Assembly (NCBI RefSeq): GCF_006517235.1 | Contig: NZ_CP041188.1 | Coordinates: 1,488,001 to 1,552,000 of the forward strand | DNA length: 64,000 bases | Origin: Pseudarthrobacter sp. NIBRBAC000502772 | GTDB taxonomy: Bacteria; Actinomycetota; Actinomycetes; Actinomycetales; Micrococcaceae | Direction of reading: 5' to 3' | Shown here: piece after piece, positions 1 through 8,279 of the stretch | Layout of the letters: each line of letters starts with the position of its first letter | Numbering within the stretch: the stretch's first letter is position 1 | The notes under the pieces: model-generated | What the model was told of the DNA's origin: nothing | Database searches by the model: none | The model's input: the letters and a program-made list of their open reading frames with translations, nothing else | Translations under genes and position numbers: made by a program

Positions 1-206
1 TCGGGAAACTGCGCCTTGGGGGTCCGGCCCAGTTTCTCGTCCAGGACGCGGAGCGTGCGGTACTCACATTCGCTGGCGGCCACCAGGTCGCTGGCGGAAA
101 ACACCAGGTCCTGCGGCGCGCCGGAACCGGAATCCGCCCGGCGGGGATCAGCGAGGCGCGGATCAACAGTACCGGGATCAGCGCTGGCTGGATCGAGCAG
201 AAACAC
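1..206 (-). CDS. TM0106-family RecB-like nuclease, N-terminal part (runs off the left edge)
   Basis: A reading frame begins with GTG at 206 on the minus strand and stays open to base 1 (68 codons visible). GGGGAGG lies just upstream of the GTG. The first residues read MFLLDPASADPG, followed by an Asp/Pro/Arg-rich stretch and then LVFSASDLVAASECEY and RTLRVLDEKLGRTP. The SASDL..A.ECEY..LR.LD.KLG pattern is what I know from the N-terminus of TM0106-type RecB-like putative nucleases, large proteins with a PD-(D/E)XK nuclease domain often coupled to a helicase-like half. Only the N-terminus is visible, so catalytic residues cannot be checked. The loop between FLLDP and LVFSASDL is longer than I would expect and is built of DPxx repeats. 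Confidence 0.6.
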   Translation of the reverse strand, partial: MFLLDPASADPGTVDPRLADPRRADSGSGAPQDLVFSASDLVAASECEYRTLRVLDEKLGRTPKAQFP

Positions 207-273
207 GGGGCCTCCCCATTGACGTGCCTGGCCGGAGGACAGTTCCCCTGACGCTGGTTTGAATCTAGCAAGA

Positions 274-293
274 GGGGCTGACAATCAGGCCCC
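274..293 (-). terminator. Hairpin terminator of the terC-like gene
   Basis: On the minus strand, directly after the stop at 296, GGGGCCTGA and TCAGCCCC form a stem around a three-base loop, followed by TCTTGC. There is one bulged C and only a weak T-rich tail. It lies between the terC-like gene and the nuclease start. Confidence 0.5.
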
Positions 294-295
294 GG

Positions 296-1492
296 CTACT
301 CCTGGGCTGCCCGGACCTGGGCCTGGTCGTGCTCGGCGCGGGCTTTGCGGAGGAGGTCCATAAATTCGGTTTCGTTGCGGATGAGCCGTTTGTACTTCTC
401 CGGAAGCTTGCGGATTTGGTCTTCCTCGCGGACCATCCTGGCGAAGATCAGGTCGCGCTCGGCGATGTCCGTCTCGTAGTTGAGGTCCAGGTATTCGGTG
501 GCGTGCCGCCTTGCTCCGGACACAGCGTTCTTGGCCTTGCCTTTGGGGCTGAAGATCGAGGCCAGGACGGTGACCGCCAGGACGCCCAGGATCACGGTCA
601 GGGAAACGCCGGTGCTGACTTCGATGACGTTGACGTGCCCGCCGTCGTTGATGAACGGCAGCGTGTTCTCGTGCAGGGCATGCAGGATGAGCTTGACGCC
701 GATGAAGCCGAGGATGGCGGCGAGACCGTAGGCAAGGAAGATTAGCCGGTCCAGCAGTCCGTCGATCAGGAAGAAGAGCTGGCGCAGGCCCATGAGCGAG
801 AACGCGGTGGCCGTGAAGACGATGAAGACGTTCTGCGTGAGGCCGAAGATGGCGGGGATGGAGTCCAGTGCAAACAGGATGTCGGTGCCGCCAATGGCCA
901 ACATCACCAGGAGCATCGGGGTGAGGACGCGTTTGCCGTTCTCCTGGGTGAAGAGTTTGTCGCCATCGTAATGGGCCGACGCCGGGAGGTACTTCTTGGC
1001 GAGCCTGACCACCAGGCCTTCGGCGTCTTCGTCGTGGCCGTCGGGCTTGAGCAGGTTCCCCGCGGTGATCAGCAGGATGAGTCCAAAGAGGTAGAACACC
1101 CAGGCGAAGGTGTTGATCAAAGCGGCGCCAAGGAAAATGAACGCCGTCCGGGCGATCAGCGAAAATACGATGCCGAAGAGCAGCACCTTCTGCTGGTCCG
1201 CGCGGGGGACCTTGAAGCTGGCCATGATGATCAGGAACACAAAGAGGTTGTCCACGGACAGGGCCTTCTCCGTGATGTACCCGGCGAAGTACTCGGTGCC
1301 CATGGTGGTGCCGCCGAACCACAGTACGCCCAGGCCAAAGAGGAGGGCGATCCCCACGTAGATGGAGGACCAGATGGCCGATTCCTTCAATGAGGGCGTG
1401 TGGGCTTTCCGGACATGGAAGAAGAAATCGAAGGCCAGCAGGCCCACGATTCCTGCGATGGTCAAGGTCCAGACAAAGGGAGGGACGTCCAT
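296..1492 (-). CDS. TerC/Alx family integral membrane protein
   Basis: 398 aa with about nine predicted membrane helices. The family signatures are visible: EKALSVDNLFVFLIIM near residues 75-90 and GGTDILFALDSIPAIFGLTQ near 200-220, whose acidic residues lie within membrane helices and are family hallmarks. TerC/Alx proteins are linked to tellurite resistance, alkaline response and Mn2+ export; manganese handling is the best-supported role for many members. The C-terminal 80 residues are charged and cytoplasmic. The ATG at 1492 has AGGGTGG upstream. It is transcribed away from the oxidoreductase gene through a 136-bp divergent promoter region. I saw no yybP-ykoY (Mn) riboswitch there. Confidence 0.9.
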   Translation of the reverse strand: MDVPPFVWTLTIAGIVGLLAFDFFFHVRKAHTPSLKESAIWSSIYVGIALLFGLGVLWFGGTTMGTEYFAGYITEKALSVDNLFVFLIIMASFKVPRADQQKVLLFGIVFSLIARTAFIFLGAALINTFAWVFYLFGLILLITAGNLLKPDGHDEDAEGLVVRLAKKYLPASAHYDGDKLFTQENGKRVLTPMLLVMLAIGGTDILFALDSIPAIFGLTQNVFIVFTATAFSLMGLRQLFFLIDGLLDRLIFLAYGLAAILGFIGVKLILHALHENTLPFINDGGHVNVIEVSTGVSLTVILGVLAVTVLASIFSPKGKAKNAVSGARRHATEYLDLNYETDIAERDLIFARMVREEDQIRKLPEKYKRLIRNETEFMDLLRKARAEHDQAQVRAAQE

Positions 1493-1628
1493 CTGTCCAC
1501 CCTACCTAGGCGTTTGCCGTTAGTCCTGCTTGACTTGGATAACCCCCTGAACAAGGGTGGACTGGGACCGTCAAACCGCTGAAAACCGGTGCGTTGACGG
1601 TGAGGGCTTGAACCAAGGAGAGTGCAAC

Positions 1629-3932
1629 GTGGCACGCAAGAACCCGCACGTGGAAGAGGCCAACGAGGCTGACATCGAGGTCAGCGGCCACCCCAAGACG
1701 TGGGCCGCCGGAGTCCCGGGCGTCTACCACTCGTTGGAGCCGGCCGTGCAGCACATGGGCCTGGTCAGGACCGGGAAAACCCTGCTCGCCCTGAACCAGA
1801 AGGACGGTTTCGACTGTATGAGCTGCGCGTGGCCGGACCCGGGGCACCGCAAGACGTTCGAGTTCTGCGAAAACGGCGCCAAGGCTGTCACCTGGGAGGC
1901 CACTCCGGTGGTGATCGGTTCCGAATTCTGGGCCGAGAACCCGGTCAGTGACCTGCGGCAGCGGTCCGAGTACTGGCTGGGGATGCAGGGGCGCCTCACC
2001 GAGCCTGTCCACAAGCCGGCGGGGGAGGACCACTACCGGCCGGTCAGCTGGGAGCAGGCGTTCACCATCGTCTCCGACAAGCTCAAGGGGCTGCCGAGCC
2101 CGGACCAGGCCGCCTTCTACACCAGCGGCCGAACCTCCAACGAGGCCGCGTTCCTCTACCAGCTGTTTGTCCGGGCCTACGGGACCAACAACCTGCCGGA
2201 CTGCTCCAACATGTGCCACGAGTCCTCTGGCTGGGCCATGGGCCAGACCATCGGCATCGGCAAGGCCACCATCTCCTACGATGACTTCGCCAAGGCGGAC
2301 CTGATCATCGTGATGGGCCAGAACCCGGGCACCAACCACCCTCGGATGCTGACCGCGCTGGAGGAAGCCAAGGAGGCGGGAGCCAACATTGTGGCCGTGA
2401 ATCCGCTGCCGGAAGCGGGCCTGATGCGCTACAAGAACCCGCAGAAGGTCAAGGGGATCATTGGCCGCGGCACGGAGATCGCCGACCAGTTCCTGCAGGT
2501 CCGCATCGGCGGGGATATGGCCCTGCTCCAGGCCGTCTCCAAGCGGGTCCTGGACGCCGAAGCTGCGAATCCGGGCACGGTGCTGGACCACCCGTTCCTC
2601 GCCGAACACTGCGAAGGTCTGGAGGAGCTTCGCGAGCACCTTTCCCAGCTGGACGAAGCTGCCGTGCTGGCGGCCACCGGCCTGCGGACCGAGGATATCG
2701 ACGAGCTCGCGGACCGCTATCTCAGGGCGGAGAAGGTGATCATCACCTGGGCCATGGGCATCACCCAGCACAAGAAGGGCGTGGCCACCATCAAGGAGAT
2801 CATCAACCTCCTGCTGCTCCGGGGCAACATCGGCAAGCCCGGCGCGGGAGCCTCTCCCATCCGCGGTCACAGCAACGTCCAGGGCGACCGCACCATGGGC
2901 ATCTGGGAGCAGATGCCGCCGGCATTCCTGGACGCCCTCGGCAAGGAATTCAGCTTCGAACCGCCGCGCGAACACGGCGTCGACGCCGTCGAAACCATCA
3001 GGCAAATGCGCGACGGCGGCATCAAGGTTTTCGTGGCCATGGGCGGTAACTTCGTGGGAGCCATTTCGGACACCCACGCGGCGTTTGCGGCCATGGAGAA
3101 CACCGAGCTCTCGGTCCAGATTTCCACCAAACTCAACCGCTCGCACACGGTCACCGGCGCCGAGGCGCTGATCCTGCCCACGATGGGCCGCACGGAGATT
3201 GACATGCAGGAATCGGGTCCGCAGTTTGTGTCCGTGGAGGACACGGTCTGCGCCGTGCATGCCTCACACGGGACGGTGGAGCCGGTGGCGCCGGGCCTGC
3301 TGTCCGAAGTGGCAATCGTCAGCAGGCTGGCCCAAAAAGTGGTGGGTGACTCCGTGCAGGCGGACTGGGCCGGGTTCGAGAAGAACTACGACCTCATCCG
3401 GGACCACATCTCGCACGTGGTCAGCGGCTGCGAGGACTACAACGGGAAGATCCGGCAGGACGGCGGTTTTGTGCTCCCGAACGGGCCACGGGATTCGCGG
3501 ACGTTCACCACCCCGACGGGCAAGGCCATGCTCACCGTCAACGAGCTCGAACATATGGAGCGGCCGGCCGGAACACTGATCCTGCAGAGCATGCGCTCGC
3601 ACGACCAGTTCAACACCACCATCTACGGCAACAACGACCGCTACCGGGGCATCAAGAAGGGCCGCGAAGTGGTGTTCGTCAGCCCCGGGGACCTCGCCGA
3701 ACTGGGACTCGGCGACGGGCAGCACGTGGATATCCACGGCGTGTACCAGGACAACGTGGAGCGGGTGCTGCGGAACTTCCGGGTGGTCTCCTACCCCACG
3801 GCGGCCGGCTGCGCGGCAGCCTACTACCCTGAGGCCAACGTGCTGGTGCCGCTGGACAGCGTGGCCGAGGGCAGCCAGACGCCGGCGTCGAAGGAAGTGA
3901 TCGTCCGGCTGGAGCCCGTAGCCGGTGGTTGA
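1629..3932 (+). CDS. FdhF/YdeP-family molybdopterin oxidoreductase
   Basis: 767 aa from a GTG at 1629, chosen because AAGGAG (1615-1620) sits eight bases before it; an open frame upstream to 1557 lacks a good ribosome site. The protein is a single-subunit molybdenum bis-MGD enzyme of the formate-dehydrogenase-H-like/YdeP type. Visible features: an N-terminal CMSCAWPDPGH cysteine pair, CSNMCHESSGWAM where the family places its metal-ligand region, GQNPGTNHPRML and VNPLPEAGL in the cofactor-binding domain, GNIGKPGAGASPIRGHSNVQGDRTMG, and a C-terminal MopB-CT domain (MRSHDQFNTTIYGNNDRYRG). It may oxidise formate or be linked to acid resistance; the substrate cannot be deduced. The stop codon lies inside a GGTTGAGC/TGTCGAAACC repeat. 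A DUF6457 gene converges on it. Confidence 0.88.
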   Translation: MARKNPHVEEANEADIEVSGHPKTWAAGVPGVYHSLEPAVQHMGLVRTGKTLLALNQKDGFDCMSCAWPDPGHRKTFEFCENGAKAVTWEATPVVIGSEFWAENPVSDLRQRSEYWLGMQGRLTEPVHKPAGEDHYRPVSWEQAFTIVSDKLKGLPSPDQAAFYTSGRTSNEAAFLYQLFVRAYGTNNLPDCSNMCHESSGWAMGQTIGIGKATISYDDFAKADLIIVMGQNPGTNHPRMLTALEEAKEAGANIVAVNPLPEAGLMRYKNPQKVKGIIGRGTEIADQFLQVRIGGDMALLQAVSKRVLDAEAANPGTVLDHPFLAEHCEGLEELREHLSQLDEAAVLAATGLRTEDIDELADRYLRAEKVIITWAMGITQHKKGVATIKEIINLLLLRGNIGKPGAGASPIRGHSNVQGDRTMGIWEQMPPAFLDALGKEFSFEPPREHGVDAVETIRQMRDGGIKVFVAMGGNFVGAISDTHAAFAAMENTELSVQISTKLNRSHTVTGAEALILPTMGRTEIDMQESGPQFVSVEDTVCAVHASHGTVEPVAPGLLSEVAIVSRLAQKVVGDSVQADWAGFEKNYDLIRDHISHVVSGCEDYNGKIRQDGGFVLPNGPRDSRTFTTPTGKAMLTVNELEHMERPAGTLILQSMRSHDQFNTTIYGNNDRYRGIKKGREVVFVSPGDLAELGLGDGQHVDIHGVYQDNVERVLRNFRVVSYPTAAGCAAAYYPEANVLVPLDSVAEGSQTPASKEVIVRLEPVAGG

Positions 3933-4276
3933 GCATGTCGAAACCCGCTACTGACCGGTGTCCGCCCAGCCCCAGCCGCCGGGCCGCCGTCGTGCCCGTC
4001 CTCGCACAGCCGGAAGGCGACGTCGGCCGCCTGGGTGACTGCCGCCGTCGACTTTTCCTTGGATCCGGCGCTGCCGTTGCCGGCGGCGAGCCCTGCGGCG
4101 TAACCCACCAGGAACGTGGTGACCGGTGCAGCCGCATGGATCACCGAGCCGGCAGACTTCCTGGCCAGGTCAAGGAGGAGTTCCTGATCCACCTCCAGGT
4201 CCAGGATCTGCAGTGCCTGGGCCAGTCGCTGGGTCCACTGGTCCAGGACCTGGGCTTCGTTCTCGTCAACAGTCAT
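3824..4276 (-). CDS. DUF6457 domain protein with an apparently read-through C-terminus
   Basis: The first ~95 residues (start ATG 4276, TAGGAG upstream) match DUF6457: LDQWTQRLAQALQILDLEVD, then LARKSAGSVIHAAAPVTTFLVGYAAGLAAG and ADVAFRLCEDGHDGG. These small proteins are often found beside molybdoenzyme or fdhD genes, in keeping with the convergent FdhF-like gene; their biochemical role is not known to me. After residue ~95 the sequence (AGRTPVSSGFRHAQPPATGSS...) looks non-native: it translates the intergenic repeat at 3927-3945 and then the antisense of the oxidoreductase 3' end, overlapping it by about 109 bases. The original stop has probably been lost, so the true functional protein may be only the first two thirds. 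Confidence 0.6.
   Translation of the reverse strand: MTVDENEAQVLDQWTQRLAQALQILDLEVDQELLLDLARKSAGSVIHAAAPVTTFLVGYAAGLAAGNGSAGSKEKSTAAVTQAADVAFRLCEDGHDGGPAAGAGRTPVSSGFRHAQPPATGSSRTITSFDAGVWLPSATLSSGTSTLASG
3927..3945. repeat. GGTTGAGC-TGTCGAAACC palindromic repeat
   Basis: GGTTGAGCATGTCGAAACC is a near-perfect inverted repeat. I recognise this motif (in the other orientation GGTTTCGACAAGCTCAACC) as an abundant intergenic element of Arthrobacter-like genomes. Here it supplies the TGA of the oxidoreductase and is read through by the convergent DUF6457 frame. Confidence 0.6.
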
Positions 4277-4487
4277 GTTCGCTCCTAGGTTGCCGGTTCG
4301 CTGCTGGTGGGCGGCAGGGGGAGTCCTTGCCCATTGCCCACGACACTACAAGGCCTGGGCGGCTGCGTCACCGGCTGCGGCAGCGTCCTTGACACTCCGG
4401 TTTGCCCTGAGGAATATCGAAGGTGCCGGGGCAGCTGGCGGTCTCTTGGGAGTTCAGTTGCTGACCGGCCCCGTGAAGGGACGTGGG

Positions 4488-5678
4488 ATGCAGGCAGCCG
4501 CTCATGGTTTCAGCTCCTTCGGCCTTGCGGTCGCCGTGGCAGCGGCCGCGCTGGTGGCCTCGCTCGCAGGCTGCACCGGCGCCCCGGATCCGCCAGATCA
4601 GCAGTCCCCGACTGTTCAATCCACGACGGCGGCGTCCGCCACTGCCCGGGCGCCGCGGGCTTTTGTGGGAGTGCTGGAAAAGTACAGCGCGGAAATGCGT
4701 GCAGGGGGAGCGACGGCCGTCATCATCCAGCTGAAGTCAAGGCTGGGCGAATGGTCCTCGGCCGAAGGCGTCCGCAGCCTTGAAACCCAGGAACCCGTGC
4801 AGTTGACGGACCAGACCCATATCGGCGACATCACCACCACCATGGTGGCGGTGTCCGTCATGAAGCTGGTGGAGGAAGGAAAAGTCCAGCTGGATGACCC
4901 TATCCAGAAGTACCTGCCGGACTTCGAGAACGTCATCAAGCCGCCTGGACCCATCACCATACGCAGCCTCCTCAGCCACCGGTCCGGGATGCCCGACTAT
5001 TGGGTATCGCCCATTCACATGGGTGACGGGCCCTTCACCCATGAACAACGTGTGTCGTTCGTTGCGGGCATGCCCTGGACCGGCGGATCGGGCAGCCTGT
5101 ACAGCTACTCCGCCACGAATTATTCGGCGTTAGCCCTCCTCGTCGAGAAGCTGCGGGGCAAGGACATCGGAGCGGTCATTCACGACGACAACGTGGTGCC
5201 CTTGGCGCTGCAGGACACCCTGATGACGGGGGAGGAGCCGGGCCCGCAGCGGATGCTCCACGGCTACACGCGGACGGAAACCGGCGAGCTGGAGGACAAG
5301 GCCCTAGTTCCGTTCCACAACGGTTCCCCCGACACCGGGATGATTTCCACCGTCCCGGAACTCAACACCTATTTCGCCGCCCTGCAGAAAGGGACCCTGC
5401 TGACGCTCCAAAGCGTGCAGGAGATGCATCATCCGAAGTACGAAACGTTCGGGCTTGGCCTTGTGAGGCAGTACGACGAGTGCTCCAACAACGACTATTT
5501 CGGCCATGTCGGTGTGGTGCGGGGATACGCGGCACTCGCGCTGATCAGCGCAGACGGGTCCCGGCAGGTGGCCATGGCGGTGGCCCGTGAACCCGTCCCG
5601 GACCCGGTTGGTTTCGAAGACTGGCGGTCGCTCGAGATGGCCGAAGCAGCCGTGAACGCGCTCAACCTTGCCTGTTAG
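4488..5678 (+). CDS. Serine-hydrolase (class C beta-lactamase-like) lipoprotein lacking catalytic Ser and Lys
   Basis: 396 aa from ATG 4488 (AAGGGACGTGGG upstream). The signal peptide ends in the lipobox LAGC, so it should be an outer-face lipoprotein. The fold follows the class C beta-lactamase/D-alanyl-D-alanine carboxypeptidase family and aligns throughout with the paralogue at 21735-22922. The paralogue keeps the SxxK motif (HIGSVTKSMVAVSVLKLV), but here the segment is HIGDITTTMVAVSVMKLV: nucleophile Ser is Asp and general-base Lys is Thr. The second motif is also altered (YSNSNY in the paralogue, YSATNY here), while the GHVG third motif remains. A hydrolase is therefore unlikely; a binding or regulatory role is an inference. 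The gene is open and full length, so it is not a decaying pseudogene. Confidence 0.85.
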   Translation: MQAAAHGFSSFGLAVAVAAAALVASLAGCTGAPDPPDQQSPTVQSTTAASATARAPRAFVGVLEKYSAEMRAGGATAVIIQLKSRLGEWSSAEGVRSLETQEPVQLTDQTHIGDITTTMVAVSVMKLVEEGKVQLDDPIQKYLPDFENVIKPPGPITIRSLLSHRSGMPDYWVSPIHMGDGPFTHEQRVSFVAGMPWTGGSGSLYSYSATNYSALALLVEKLRGKDIGAVIHDDNVVPLALQDTLMTGEEPGPQRMLHGYTRTETGELEDKALVPFHNGSPDTGMISTVPELNTYFAALQKGTLLTLQSVQEMHHPKYETFGLGLVRQYDECSNNDYFGHVGVVRGYAALALISADGSRQVAMAVAREPVPDPVGFEDWRSLEMAEAAVNALNLAC

Positions 5679-5745
5679 CGGGAGACGAAATAACGGCGGG
5701 GGTACCGAGGTTAGGCTGTACGAGAAGCCGAACCGAGGAGATCCC

Positions 5746-6099
5746 GTGCACGATGTCACCATCCGCCACAACCCGGAGCGCCAGCGCTTCGAAGTGCTGA
5801 CCGGCGGGAACGTCATTGGTAAAGCCGTGTACAAGGAGTACGACGGCGGCGGCTCGCCGCAGCGGATTTTCTACCACACGGTGATCAATGAGGAATACGG
5901 CGGCCAGGGACTTGCGGGCAAGCTCGCCAAGGTGGCGCTCAATGAAACGGTTGACGAGGGCCGCGCCATCGTCCCGGTCTGCCCCTTCATCAAGAAGTAC
6001 GTCCGCAAGCACCCGGATTATGCGGCGGCCGCGGTGGCCATCACGCCGGCGCACCTGGAGTTCCTGAACACCGCCTTGGCCCCGCGGGCCCGGGCGTAG
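5746..6099 (+). CDS. Short GNAT (NATD1-like) N-acetyltransferase
   Basis: 117 aa from a GTG at 5746 with GAGGAG six bases upstream. The sequence HNPERQRFEVLTGGNVIGKAVYKEYDG, then FYHTVINEEYGGQGLAGKLAKVALNETVDEGRAIVPVCPFIKKYVRKHPDY is the compact YidJ/NATD1-like acetyltransferase: Q/RGQGLA forms the acetyl-CoA loop and CPFIxxYxxxHP is the family hallmark. Substrate unknown. It follows the dead hydrolase by 67 bases and may be co-transcribed. Confidence 0.85.
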   Translation: MHDVTIRHNPERQRFEVLTGGNVIGKAVYKEYDGGGSPQRIFYHTVINEEYGGQGLAGKLAKVALNETVDEGRAIVPVCPFIKKYVRKHPDYAAAAVAITPAHLEFLNTALAPRARA

Positions 6100-6200
6100 C
6101 AGTCAGTTGCCGGCCGCGCTCAGCCGAGCCGTGCGTTGACCGCGGAACCCTGGGAAAAGCGCACGGGGTGCGATGCCGCCGCCGGGCTTATCGTGGAGGT

Positions 6201-6416
6201 ATGGACTCGCCAAAGGTGCAGCTGTATTTGGATATCACCGCTAAAGGCCTGTGCCTGCTGGGCGTTGCGCTGATGATCTTCGGCCAGGGTGGATGGTTCT
6301 ATGTGGGTGTCGCAACCGTGGTCCTGGGCGTGCTGTTCATCGGCGCCTCGCTGATGGCCACCCGCAACCTGCGGCACAGGGGATGGGACGGCAGGAACCG
6401 GCCAACCGCCGGATAG
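6201..6416 (+). CDS. Small two-helix membrane protein
   Basis: 71 aa, ATG 6201 preceded by TGGAGGT. Two hydrophobic segments (about residues 12-30 and 33-53) are followed by a basic tail, MATRNLRHRGWDGRNRP. It resembles short actinobacterial hypothetical membrane proteins. No functional motif is seen. Confidence 0.65.
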   Translation: MDSPKVQLYLDITAKGLCLLGVALMIFGQGGWFYVGVATVVLGVLFIGASLMATRNLRHRGWDGRNRPTAG

Positions 6417-6444
6417 CCCGCCCCACCCCCTCGCTTGCGCGTCC

Positions 6445-7629
6445 CTAGGCCTGGGCCGGGTCCAATGGCAGGGGAACGATCGGCTGGTCGTTGGCCGTCA
6501 GGTCGATGCCCATGTCCTTGGCGAAGACCAGCCGGGTGTCCTTGTAGATTCCGGGGTGGTTCTCATCCAGCTCAAAGACCCGGGCGCCGCGCAGGCGGTT
6601 CCGTTCAGCGCCGGGGAGCCCATAGGCGCCGAATCCGGTTCCGGGGGCGTAGCCGAGCTGCACCCCGTAGTAGTTGCCCACGTAGGTATTGACGTGATCG
6701 TGGCCCACAAAGTAGCCGAGCACATCCCCGCGTTCCAGGAAGGCGCTGAACAGGCCGGAGTTGATGGGGCCGGGGCACTCGTCCTCGTTCCGTTCGCCGA
6801 CGATGTTGTGCTTCGTCAGGGCCCGGGTGTGATCGGCGTCCGTCCGCGAGTCGAGGCTGGCGAACCACATGTTGCGGTGCTCGTGGAGCGCGATGTGGCC
6901 CCACATGAGGGAGGGGACCTTCTTGCCGTACTTCTGCTCCGTGGCGATGGACAGGTTGCGGTACCAGGTGACCTGGTCCATGCGTACCCAGTCCCAGTCG
7001 GGGTAGCCTTCGAAGTCCTGTCCATTGATGGCGTCCGGGGCATATCGGCCGGTGTCGATAAGCCACAGGCCGAACGCCGGCTCCTTGGACTTGGCCGACT
7101 GCACGAGCAGCAGCGAGTTCGACGTTCCGGTGAGCCCCGGCGTGGAGTCGCTGTTCATGTTGAATTCGTAGGTCTGCAGGAACTGCAGCATTTTGGCCTC
7201 GGTCATGCCCGTCCGTGCCACGGAATCCTCGTCGTGGTTGCCGAACGTGACGGCCCACGGGATCTGCCGGCGCTCCATGGGCTGGACCACGTGGTTGAGT
7301 GCCTGCTTGACCTCCAGCTCAGAGTCGCAGCCGCCATTGATCACATCGCCGTTGATCACCACAAAGTCCGGCTTCTCCGCGTCCAGGGTCTTGTCCATGA
7401 GCTCGATCGTGCGGCGGTCCGTTTGCTCGTCGTCCTGGGTGTCGTTGAACTGGATCACTTTGAAGCCGCCGTCTGGGCGGAAGGCGAGTGCGGGCTTGGG
7501 TGCCTTCGCCCCCGGTGCCGCGTAGCTTCCGGCTGCCGCGGACACTGTCAGTCCCAGCGCGCCAAGGGTTCCGGCGGCGGCCAGCGCGGCCCGCCGGCTG
7601 AGGGTGGGCTGGTGGATTCCGGTGGTCAT
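6445..7629 (-). CDS. Secreted metallophosphoesterase (Tat signal)
   Basis: 394 aa from ATG 7629 (AAAGAGGC upstream); the frame continues further upstream but the Tat-type leader SRRAALAAAGTLGALGLTVSAAAG starts here. Calcineurin-like phosphoesterase motifs follow in order: FNDTQDD (residues ~60), INGDVINGG, TFGNHDEDS, LMWGHIALHEHRN and YFVGHDHVNTYVGNYYG. The first motif has Gln where many members have His. This arrangement fits purple-acid-phosphatase-like or DUF-type phosphoesterases exported folded by Tat. The substrate is not known; phosphate scavenging is plausible. Transcription is towards the small membrane gene, with only about 28 bases between them. Confidence 0.85.
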   Translation of the reverse strand: MTTGIHQPTLSRRAALAAAGTLGALGLTVSAAAGSYAAPGAKAPKPALAFRPDGGFKVIQFNDTQDDEQTDRRTIELMDKTLDAEKPDFVVINGDVINGGCDSELEVKQALNHVVQPMERRQIPWAVTFGNHDEDSVARTGMTEAKMLQFLQTYEFNMNSDSTPGLTGTSNSLLLVQSAKSKEPAFGLWLIDTGRYAPDAINGQDFEGYPDWDWVRMDQVTWYRNLSIATEQKYGKKVPSLMWGHIALHEHRNMWFASLDSRTDADHTRALTKHNIVGERNEDECPGPINSGLFSAFLERGDVLGYFVGHDHVNTYVGNYYGVQLGYAPGTGFGAYGLPGAERNRLRGARVFELDENHPGIYKDTRLVFAKDMGIDLTANDQPIVPLPLDPAQA

Positions 7630-7773
7630 TGATGCCTCTTTCACTGATGCGGCCGTACCCCCGGCCGTCGATCCTGCGACAGTACGCAAGACAGGTATCG
7701 GGTTCCGGAACACTTGGTGAACGCCACATGCGGGACCCGCTGAATATCGGCCCCCTCCACCTATGATTGCGGC

Positions 7774-8241
7774 ATGTCAACTTACGAAGTCACTCGCAGC
7801 GCCCTTATTCCTGCCCCCGCAGAAGACGTGTTTCCGCTGGTCAACAGCTTCCTGGAGTGGACCAAATGGTCGCCCTGGGAAAACGTGGACCCGGAACTCA
7901 ACCGCTCGTATTCGGGCAATGACGCCGGTGTGGGGGCCAAGTATGCCTGGAGCGGCAACCGCAAAGCAGGCAGCGGAAACATGGAGATCGTCGAGTCGGA
8001 TGCTCCCCGGAGCATCAAGGTCCGCCTTGAGTTCACAAAGCCGTTCAAGGCGGTGAATCCCACCACGTTTACGTTCACACCGGCCGACGGCGGGACCCAG
8101 GTCACCTGGCGGATGACCGGCGAGAACAAGGGGCTCGCGAAGATTTTCGCCATGATCGTGAACATGGACAAGATGGTCGGCGGCGACTTCGAGCGCGGGC
8201 TGGCCGCCCTCTCGGCCGCCGCGACGGCCAACAAGGCCTGA
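7774..8241 (+). CDS. SRPBCC family (polyketide cyclase/START-like) protein
   Basis: 155 aa from ATG 7774. The start YEVTRSALIPAPAEDVFPLVNSFLEWTKWSPWENVDPEL and the later VTWRMTGENKGLAKIFAMIVNMDKMVGGDFERGLAALS are typical of the SRPBCC helix-grip fold, which forms a hydrophobic ligand pocket. Such small stand-alone members are mostly of unknown ligand. It is divergent from the phosphoesterase and converges with the DinB gene at a perfect hairpin. Confidence 0.8.
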   Translation: MSTYEVTRSALIPAPAEDVFPLVNSFLEWTKWSPWENVDPELNRSYSGNDAGVGAKYAWSGNRKAGSGNMEIVESDAPRSIKVRLEFTKPFKAVNPTTFTFTPADGGTQVTWRMTGENKGLAKIFAMIVNMDKMVGGDFERGLAALSAAATANKA

Positions 8242-8250
8242 CCCGGCGCT

Positions 8251-8279
8251 GCTGACGCCGGCGCTTGCCCGGCGTCAGC
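8251..8279. terminator. Bidirectional hairpin between convergent genes
   Basis: GCTGACGCCGG (8251-8261) and CCGGCGTCAGC (8269-8279) form a perfect 11-bp stem with a 7-base loop. It lies in the 33-bp space between the SRPBCC and DinB stops and includes the DinB stop codon. No T-tract, as is common for actinobacterial terminators. Confidence 0.65.

Noticed and set aside
285..1322. 345-codon open frame on the minus strand in another phase of the TerC gene
   Set aside because: Arg/His/Pro-rich shadow translation; the TerC frame has the family motifs and membrane helices.
1493..1628. Possible Mn-responsive (yybP-ykoY) riboswitch before the TerC gene
   Set aside because: The 136-bp divergent region is too short for both leaders and none of the conserved riboswitch loops could be recognised.
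1506..3260. 584-codon open frame on the minus strand
   Set aside because: It is antisense to the molybdopterin oxidoreductase, whose frame has complete domain motifs; the minus frame is His/Arg/Val-rich with no recognisable fold, as expected from GC-rich codon bias.
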